Below the pieces are notes generated by a model. That model saw only the letters and a program-made list of their open reading frames with translations. It ran no database searches and had not been told where the DNA came from. Positions 58,659 to 64,000 of a stretch of 64,000 nt of DNA are shown in pieces (the stretch's first letter is position 1; each line of letters starts with the position of its first letter). The DNA comes from JAVBQO01 sp031548885 (lineage in GTDB: Bacteria; Patescibacteriota; Saccharimonadia; Saccharimonadales; Saccharimonadaceae). The stretch spans positions 62,001 to 126,000 of the forward strand of contig JAVBQO010000006.1 of NCBI GenBank assembly GCA_031548885.1. Direction: 5' to 3'. Position numbers and translations under genes: made by a program.

Positions 58659-59702
58659 ATGAAATTGGGCAAAGTGGTGGGCGACTTTTTCGCACTGGAT
58701 ATTGGTACGACCGCGGTCCGGGCGATTGAACTTAACAAATCCGGCAAAGGCTGGAATTTACAGCGGTATGGTTACGCGCCGATCGACATTCAATTGTCAG
58801 AATCGACGGCAACAAAAGACGTGAAACGATTGGGCGAAGTCATCACGACGGTAATCGGCCAGTCGGGCATTCGCACCAAAAATGTGGCGATCGGTATTCC
58901 GTCGTCGAAAATGTTCGCAACGGTGGTGGAATTGCCAAATGTGCCGAAAGCCGAATTGCAATCGACGATCAAATACCAGGCCGAAAATTATGTGCCAATG
59001 AGTTCCGACGAAGCCAAAATCGACTGGGCTGTCATCGGCGAATCGCCCAAAGACAAAACCAAAATCGAAGTTTTGATGGCTAGCGTGCTGAATACTTTTA
59101 CCGAGGCGCGATTGGATTTGTTGGAAAGTTTGGGGCTGAACGTCGTGGCGATCGAACCGGACAGCATCGCGTTGGTGCGCTCGCTGTTGCCGGACAATGT
59201 CCAGGACGGCCGATTGATTATCGACGTCGGCGATTTCTCGACTGATTTGGTTATGACACTGGGCGATGCGCCGCGGCTGATTCGCAGTATTCCGACGGGA
59301 ATGCAGACTTTTATCAAATCGGCGCAGTCCAATTTGAATATCGAAGCCCAGCAGGCTCAGCAATTTTTGCTCAAATTCGGTCTGCAACCGGATAAGTTGG
59401 AAGGCCAAATTGTCCGCGCTGTTAGTTCGACGGTCGATCAATTCGCCGCCGAAGTCGCGAAATCGATCAAATTTTTCCAAGCCAAATATCCCGGCATCGG
59501 TATCGGCGCGTTGCTGGTTTCTGGCTACGGCGCTACTATGCCGGGCTTTGTCGAATCAATGAGCCAACACACCGGCATCGCTGGCCAGATGGCAACGCCG
59601 TGGCAACACGTGTCGGTGCCACAGGCTGACCAGCAAAAACTCGGGCCGATGTCGTCGCAATTCGGCGTGGCGGTTGGTTTGGCGGAAAGGACGGGAATGT
59701 GA
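58659..59702 (+). CDS. pilM: Type IV pilus assembly protein PilM
   Basis: Cytoplasmic actin-like ATPase that docks PilN at the inner face of the pilus machine. The 347-residue protein shows the actin-fold phosphate loops FALDIGTTAVRAIEL (12-26), LIIDVGDFSTDLVM (near 187-200) and LLVSGYGATMPGF (near 287-299), plus the SHS2-like insertion with VELPNVPKAELQSTIKYQAE. It is first in the pilMNO-x-B-T operon, with the stop overlapping the pilN ATG (TGATG). Confidence 0.9.
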   Translation: MKLGKVVGDFFALDIGTTAVRAIELNKSGKGWNLQRYGYAPIDIQLSESTATKDVKRLGEVITTVIGQSGIRTKNVAIGIPSSKMFATVVELPNVPKAELQSTIKYQAENYVPMSSDEAKIDWAVIGESPKDKTKIEVLMASVLNTFTEARLDLLESLGLNVVAIEPDSIALVRSLLPDNVQDGRLIIDVGDFSTDLVMTLGDAPRLIRSIPTGMQTFIKSAQSNLNIEAQQAQQFLLKFGLQPDKLEGQIVRAVSSTVDQFAAEVAKSIKFFQAKYPGIGIGALLVSGYGATMPGFVESMSQHTGIAGQMATPWQHVSVPQADQQKLGPMSSQFGVAVGLAERTGM

Positions 59703-60445
59703 TGCTGCAATTGAACCTCTTGCCCGATGTCAAAAAAGAATTCCTGAAAGCCCAACGTACGCGAAATTCAGTGATTTCAATCTGCATTGTTGTGTCGATT
59801 ATATTCGTGGGGATTTTGGTAGTTCTGGGGTTGCTGATGGGCGGCCAGACGATTCAGAAAAACCTCGTTACAAGCGACATCAAAAAAAATGCCGCTACAA
59901 TTCAGAACACGGCTGAAATCAACCAGTACCTGACGGTGCAAAACCAACTTTCGCAAATTGACACGCTGAAGGCTGACCAGCCGACCTATTCGCGACTGTT
60001 TGATTATTTGCAAAAATTGAATCCAGCCAGCCCGAACAACGTCGAACTGACATCGGTCAAAGTTTCCAGCACCGGCACAACCGGCACGCCGGATTCAATC
60101 GAATTGCAAGGCTCGACCAAAGATTTCGCATCGCTGGACGTGTTCAAAACCACACTGCAGAGCGCAACGATTTCTTATACAAAATCGGACGGCGAAAAAG
60201 TCAAAGACGCACCGCTGTTTACCGAAGTTGTCGTCCGCGAAGCGTCGATTTCGCGCTCGACGGATAGTGGCCGCGTGAATTTCACAATCGAGGTAGCGTA
60301 CAATCCGGACGCGTTTGACAGCAGCGCCAAAAGCATCACGCTGACCGTGCCGAACAAAACCACGTCCGACGCTGATCGCAACGCGCCGACCAACGTGTTT
60401 GGCGGCGACTCGAACAGTTCTAACACATCGGGAGGCAATCAATAA
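59702..60445 (+). CDS. pilN: Type IV pilus assembly protein PilN
   Basis: Bitopic membrane protein linking PilM to PilO. The 247-residue product begins MLQLNLLPDVKKEFLKAQRT, the PilN N-terminal peptide that binds PilM (INLLP-type motif), then one transmembrane helix (SICIVVSIIFVGILVVLGLL), a coiled coil and a periplasmic-type ferredoxin-like domain. AAAGGA lies upstream, and both ends overlap neighbours by a base, as in tight pilus operons. GTG at 59699 is a minor alternative start. Confidence 0.87.
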   Translation: MLQLNLLPDVKKEFLKAQRTRNSVISICIVVSIIFVGILVVLGLLMGGQTIQKNLVTSDIKKNAATIQNTAEINQYLTVQNQLSQIDTLKADQPTYSRLFDYLQKLNPASPNNVELTSVKVSSTGTTGTPDSIELQGSTKDFASLDVFKTTLQSATISYTKSDGEKVKDAPLFTEVVVREASISRSTDSGRVNFTIEVAYNPDAFDSSAKSITLTVPNKTTSDADRNAPTNVFGGDSNSSNTSGGNQ

Positions 60446-61131
60446 TGGACGACAACGCAAAGACGCTGACCGCTGTTCGCAAGCGTCAACAAATCCAAAA
60501 CGCCAACCGCACAATGTTGATTTGGGTGGCGCTGGCGTCGGCGGTCGTGACGATTTGTCTGGTACTGGGCTACAACTTTGTGCAGACGATCATGTACAAC
60601 AACAAAGTGATTTCTGCGAAAAACGCCACGAACAAAGTTTTGAAAGAAAATATCGCGGCGATCGACACGCTGAAACAAAACGTCAACGCGCTGCAGGCGG
60701 ACAAAGCTTTGATCGCGCTGAAAGCTGACACGAACGACACAGCTTTCCAAGTTGTCATCGACGCGCTGCCGACGGTTGACGATCGCACGGCGCTGGCGGC
60801 ATCGTTGCAGCAGAAAATTTTGGCGCAGTCCGGCGTGACGATTGAACAAGTCACAGTAACGGATACTAGCGCGGCTCTGTCATCTGGCGCGACGGCGGCG
60901 GGTAGCGTGGCGTCGCAGGTGCAGCAGATCAATTTTAGCTTTACCATTGACGGCGATTACGCCAGCATCAACAAAGCCATCCAGGACATCGAGCGCACAA
61001 TTCGTCCGATCAGCATCGATTCGGTAACGCTGCAGGGCACGGCTAATCAATTGCAGGCAACGGTAGCGGCGACGACGTATTATCTGCCGAGCGTGAATTA
61101 TCAATTGGGTTCACAGGAGGTGCAGCCGTGA
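60445..61131 (+). CDS. pilO: PilO-like pilus assembly protein
   Basis: A 228-residue bitopic protein: short cytoplasmic start, membrane helix (MLIWVALASAVVTICLVLGYN), coiled coil (KENIAAIDTLKQNVNALQAD) and a C-terminal alpha/beta domain (INFSFTIDGDYASINKAIQD). Similarity to PilO is structural and positional rather than by motif. Would pair with PilN in the alignment complex. Confidence 0.72.
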   Translation: MDDNAKTLTAVRKRQQIQNANRTMLIWVALASAVVTICLVLGYNFVQTIMYNNKVISAKNATNKVLKENIAAIDTLKQNVNALQADKALIALKADTNDTAFQVVIDALPTVDDRTALAASLQQKILAQSGVTIEQVTVTDTSAALSSGATAAGSVASQVQQINFSFTIDGDYASINKAIQDIERTIRPISIDSVTLQGTANQLQATVAATTYYLPSVNYQLGSQEVQP

Positions 61132-61376
61132 AAAAATCAGATTGGGCATTGATTGTTTTGATTGTAGCGGTTGTCGGTATCGCGGCATATTTTATCGTCA
61201 ACGCGTTGGTGCCGCCGCCAACCAAAGACCTGCAAAAAGCCGAAACAGCCACGTCGATTACCACTGTTGTAGCCGAACCGAGCGATCAGATATTTAATTC
61301 CAACGCAATCAATCCAACAGTGAAAGTGAAAATTGGCGACCAGGGCGGCCAGCAGCCGTTTACATTGGGACAATAA
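61128..61376 (+). CDS. Small membrane protein of the pilus operon
   Basis: An 82-residue protein with one N-terminal transmembrane helix (WALIVLIVAVVGIAAYFIVN) and a short hydrophilic outside part. It occupies the PilP position but lacks PilP features such as a lipobox and beta domain. ATG overlaps the pilO stop (ATGA-type). It may be a minor stabilising subunit particular to this group. Confidence 0.6.
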   Translation: MKKSDWALIVLIVAVVGIAAYFIVNALVPPPTKDLQKAETATSITTVVAEPSDQIFNSNAINPTVKVKIGDQGGQQPFTLGQ

Positions 61377-61393
61377 CAATAAGGAAATAACGG

Positions 61394-63181
61394 GTGGCAG
61401 TCTTAACCGATGACGTACAGAAAAAAATCGAAGGCGATTTGACCGATCGCGGTTTGCTGGCGCCCGAAAAATTAGCCGAATACCGTGCGAAATCCAAATC
61501 TGGCGACAAGCCGCTGTTTTCGCTATTGGTTTCCGATGGCGTTCTCAGCGAAGAGCAACTGACCGAAGCCATCGCCAAGGCGTCTGGCGTGCCGTATGTC
61601 AATCTGGCCAAAGCTCACGTTTTGCCCGAAGTGTTGGATCTGTTGCCGCGCGATATCGCCGAACGTTTCATGGCGGTGCCGCTGGGGGAACTTGGCGATG
61701 GCAGCACGGCGAAACGATTGGCGGTGGCGATGTTGGATGCGAATAATGTCCAAGCAGTTGACTTTTTGGCCAACAAAATCCAGCGACCGCTGAAAGTCTA
61801 CATGGCCAGCGAAACGGGCATTCGCAACATTTTGGACCAATACCACATTGATTTGGACAAAGGCGTCGGCAACGCGTTGCAGGGTGCCGAAGAAAACGCT
61901 GCCGTCAAAACTGACGACCAGCGGGATGTCAAAATCATCGTCCAGGATTCGCCGATTTCGAAAATCTTGAACCAATTGCTAGAATACGCCGTGCGGGTTC
62001 GGGCGTCTGACATTCACATCGAACCACTAGAGGATGTGGTCAAAGTCCGCTGCCGTATCGACGGCGTGCTGCGCGAAATTATGCGCTTGCCAAAATCGAT
62101 CGAACCGGCGTTGATTTCGCGTGTGAAAATCTTGTCCAATTTGAAAATCGACGAACACCGTAAACCGCAGGACGGCCAGTTTACGGTAATGGTCGGCGAC
62201 CGCGAGGTCGACCTCCGTATTGCCATTTCGCCGGTTGTATGGGGCGAGCAAGTGATTATTCGTTTGCTCGACAAATCCGGTTCGTCGTTCAAACTAGAGG
62301 AAATGGGTTACGCTGGCCGGGCGCTACGCGACATCCGAAAAGGCATCCGCAAACCAAACGGCATGGTTTTGACCTCTGGGCCAACTGGTTCGGGTAAATC
62401 GACCAGTTTGTACGCGCTGATTCAGGAAATTTTTAGCGACGAAATCAACATCGTTACGCTGGAGGATCCGGTCGAATACAAAATGCCTGGCGTCAACCAG
62501 ATTCAGGTAAACACCGCAGTTGGCTTGACGTTTTCTAGCGGGCTGCGGTCGATTCTGCGCCAAGACCCGGACGTCGTGATGGTCGGGGAGATTCGCGACA
62601 ACGAGACGGCCAATTTAGCGGTGCAAGCGGCGCTGACGGGGCACTTGGTGTTTTCGACTTTGCACACCAATTCGGCGGCTGGCGTTTTGCCGCGTTTGCT
62701 GGACATGGGGATTGAGCCGTTTCTGATCGCGTCGACGGTCAATACGGTCATCGGTCAGCGTTTGGTGCGCCGCATTTCCGACGATCATGAAACGTATCAG
62801 TCGAACGATATCGAAACTCAGTCGATTCACGAAACGTTGGATCCGTGGCTGCCCAAAACGCCCGATCAAGTCGCGCTGTATTCGGAGGATCTGGGCTACA
62901 AAGACTTACCCCTGGCTGGTGCGAAATCTTACACATTGGTCAAAGGCAAAGACACGCCGCAAACGCCGGGCGGCTACAAAGGCCGCATGGGACTGTACGA
63001 AGTCATGGACATCACCGAGCAAATCCAGGAACTGATCGTCAAACACGCCACCTCGAGCGAAATCCAGCGCATGGCGATTTCGCAGGGCATGGTGCCGATG
63101 CGCCAGGACGGCTACATGAAAGCGCTGAATGGATTGACAACACTAGAGGAAGTTAACCGCGTGGCGGCGAATATGGCTTAA
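61394..63181 (+). CDS. pilB: Type IV pilus extension ATPase PilB
   Basis: Hexameric motor that powers pilin polymerisation. The 595-residue protein has an N-terminal MshEN-type region (residues 1-150: LLAPEKLAEYRAKS, ASGVPYVNLAKAHVLPEVLD), Walker A LTSGPTGSGKSTSLY near 328-340, an Asp box (NIVTLEDPVEYKMPGVNQIQ), Walker B DPDVVMVGEIRD and the His box TGHLVFSTLHTNSAA. The CxxC...CxxC zinc knuckle usual before GYKGRxGxYE is absent; that stretch contains no cysteine. The start is GTG after AAGGA. Confidence 0.94.
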   Translation: MAVLTDDVQKKIEGDLTDRGLLAPEKLAEYRAKSKSGDKPLFSLLVSDGVLSEEQLTEAIAKASGVPYVNLAKAHVLPEVLDLLPRDIAERFMAVPLGELGDGSTAKRLAVAMLDANNVQAVDFLANKIQRPLKVYMASETGIRNILDQYHIDLDKGVGNALQGAEENAAVKTDDQRDVKIIVQDSPISKILNQLLEYAVRVRASDIHIEPLEDVVKVRCRIDGVLREIMRLPKSIEPALISRVKILSNLKIDEHRKPQDGQFTVMVGDREVDLRIAISPVVWGEQVIIRLLDKSGSSFKLEEMGYAGRALRDIRKGIRKPNGMVLTSGPTGSGKSTSLYALIQEIFSDEINIVTLEDPVEYKMPGVNQIQVNTAVGLTFSSGLRSILRQDPDVVMVGEIRDNETANLAVQAALTGHLVFSTLHTNSAAGVLPRLLDMGIEPFLIASTVNTVIGQRLVRRISDDHETYQSNDIETQSIHETLDPWLPKTPDQVALYSEDLGYKDLPLAGAKSYTLVKGKDTPQTPGGYKGRMGLYEVMDITEQIQELIVKHATSSEIQRMAISQGMVPMRQDGYMKALNGLTTLEEVNRVAANMA

Positions 63182-63198
63182 CGCGAAAAGGAGTAAAG

Positions 63199-64000
63199 AT
63201 GCAAAATATTCGAATCGAAGTTTTACTAGAAGAAGTCATTCGCCAGCGCGCGAGCGACTTGCACTTACAGGTTGGTTTGCCGCCGATGCTGCGCGTCGAT
63301 GGATCGCTAGCGCCGATTGCCAATACCGACGTTCTGAACGAAGAAGCTGTCGAGGCGTTGGTTTTCGCGATTTTGGATCAGGATCAGCAGCAGATTTTGT
63401 TGAAAGACAAGGAGTTCGATTTCAGTTTCGCGTTCGGCGATTTGGGGCGATTTCGCGTCAATGCTTTTCATGAACGGGGAAATTTGGCGGCGGCGTTGCG
63501 GTTGATTCCGAACGATATTCAGACGATCGCGGAACTGGGCTTGCCGCAGATTGTCAATACGTTTTCGAATTTTCCGCGCGGTTTGGTGCTGGTGACCGGC
63601 CCGACTGGTTCCGGAAAATCGACAACACTGGCGGCGCTGGTCGACCAAATTAATTCCGAAAAAGCCCAACACATTATTACCATCGAGGACCCGATCGAGT
63701 TCACGCACAAATCGAAACGCTCGGTTGTCGTCCAGCGCGAAGTTCACTACGACACGTATTCGTTCAACGCGGCGCTGCGTTCGTCACTTCGCCAAGATCC
63801 GGACGTCGTGTTGATCGGCGAGATGCGCGATTTGGAAACGATTTCAGCGGCGATTACGATTGCCGAAACGGGGCACTTGGTTTTCGCAACGCTACACACC
63901 AACTCGGCGGCGCAGTCGATCGACCGCATGATCAACGTTTTTCCACCGCACCAGCAGCCGCAAATTCGCGCTCAGTTGGCCAATATTTTGCAAGCCATCG
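63199..64000 (+). CDS. pilT: Type IV pilus retraction ATPase PilT (partial)
   Basis: Motor for pilus retraction, needed for twitching and DNA uptake. 267 codons are visible before the window ends; PilT is normally about 340-370. PAS-like start (ASDLHLQVGLPPMLRVDGSL), Walker A TGPTGSGKSTTLAA near 134, IEDPIEFTH, Walker B DPDVVLIGEMRD and TGHLVFATLHTNSAAQSIDR are intact. AAAGGAG lies 5-6 nt before the ATG. No stop occurs in the window, so the gene continues beyond 64000. Confidence 0.93.
   Translation, partial: MQNIRIEVLLEEVIRQRASDLHLQVGLPPMLRVDGSLAPIANTDVLNEEAVEALVFAILDQDQQQILLKDKEFDFSFAFGDLGRFRVNAFHERGNLAAALRLIPNDIQTIAELGLPQIVNTFSNFPRGLVLVTGPTGSGKSTTLAALVDQINSEKAQHIITIEDPIEFTHKSKRSVVVQREVHYDTYSFNAALRSSLRQDPDVVLIGEMRDLETISAAITIAETGHLVFATLHTNSAAQSIDRMINVFPPHQQPQIRAQLANILQAI

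Overview
The window looks like part of a small-genome, Gram-positive-walled bacterium of the Patescibacteria/CPR radiation, most likely a Candidatus Saccharibacteria (TM7) relative. This is inferred from gene content and style: a compact chromosome with the standard code (TGA as stop), RNase J, S6-SSB-S18, a pilMNO-B-T type IV pilus operon, sortase-type surface proteins, PimA/PimB-like glycosyltransferases, no outer-membrane genes, and several housekeeping enzymes stripped of accessory domains or metal sites. No tRNA, rRNA, CRISPR array or insertion sequence was seen.

Layout. 0.1-12.9 kb is mostly housekeeping: guaB-guaA, a kinase-like protein, S20, an Fe-S-less MutY, a DHH-like protein, TruB, a CHAP protein, S15, a Nudix hydrolase, a broken membrane-protein gene with two small unknown genes, and PNPase. 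13.0-19.2 kb is a surface locus: a WxL-like secreted protein, a DUF916/WxLIP-like membrane protein, a sortase-type protein, and a 1305-aa protein with two seven-blade RCC1 propellers nested in IPT/TIG domains. 19.2-32.6 kb returns to housekeeping: family-4 UDG without cluster cysteines, RNase J, FtsK, a secreted protein, S6-SSB-S18, EF-P, TlyA, an alpha/beta hydrolase and YchF. 32.6-36.9 kb is a ribonucleotide reductase operon behind a cobalamin-riboswitch-like leader. It has class I NrdA lacking the C-terminal cysteine pair, a class Ic-type NrdB (Phe at the radical Tyr position), an FMN split-barrel protein, and a 57-aa peptide ending CDGCQ that looks like the missing NrdA tail. 37.0-48.4 kb is a second surface locus: a beta-helix adhesin, a SipW-dependent-type RCC1 protein, a SipW-type signal peptidase fused to a sortase, an LPPTG protein, a TasA/CalY-like protein and an Ig-like adhesin. 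48.4-58.6 kb holds lipid/glycolipid genes, a three-enzyme peptidoglycan hydrolase, two GT4 glycosyltransferases and small unknowns. 58.6-64.0 kb is the type IV pilus operon, cut by the window end inside pilT.

Together the genes describe a cell investing heavily in its surface (pili, sortase-attached and SipW-processed proteins, multi-enzyme wall hydrolase), as expected for an epibiont that binds and degrades a host wall, with trimmed metabolism (GMP synthase without its glutaminase site, glycosylases without Fe-S ligands).

Two genome-wide signals cut across the annotation. First, the octamer TTTCGCAA/TTGCGAAA occurs roughly 85-90 times by eye where about two are expected. It appears in coding and intergenic DNA, all reading frames and both strands, and suggests an uptake, recombination or identity sequence. 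Second, about fifteen promoter-proximal genes start 6-9 nt after a TATAAT-like -10 box, usually with a TGn extension, so they are probably transcribed leaderless, whereas many genes inside operons carry Shine-Dalgarno sites.
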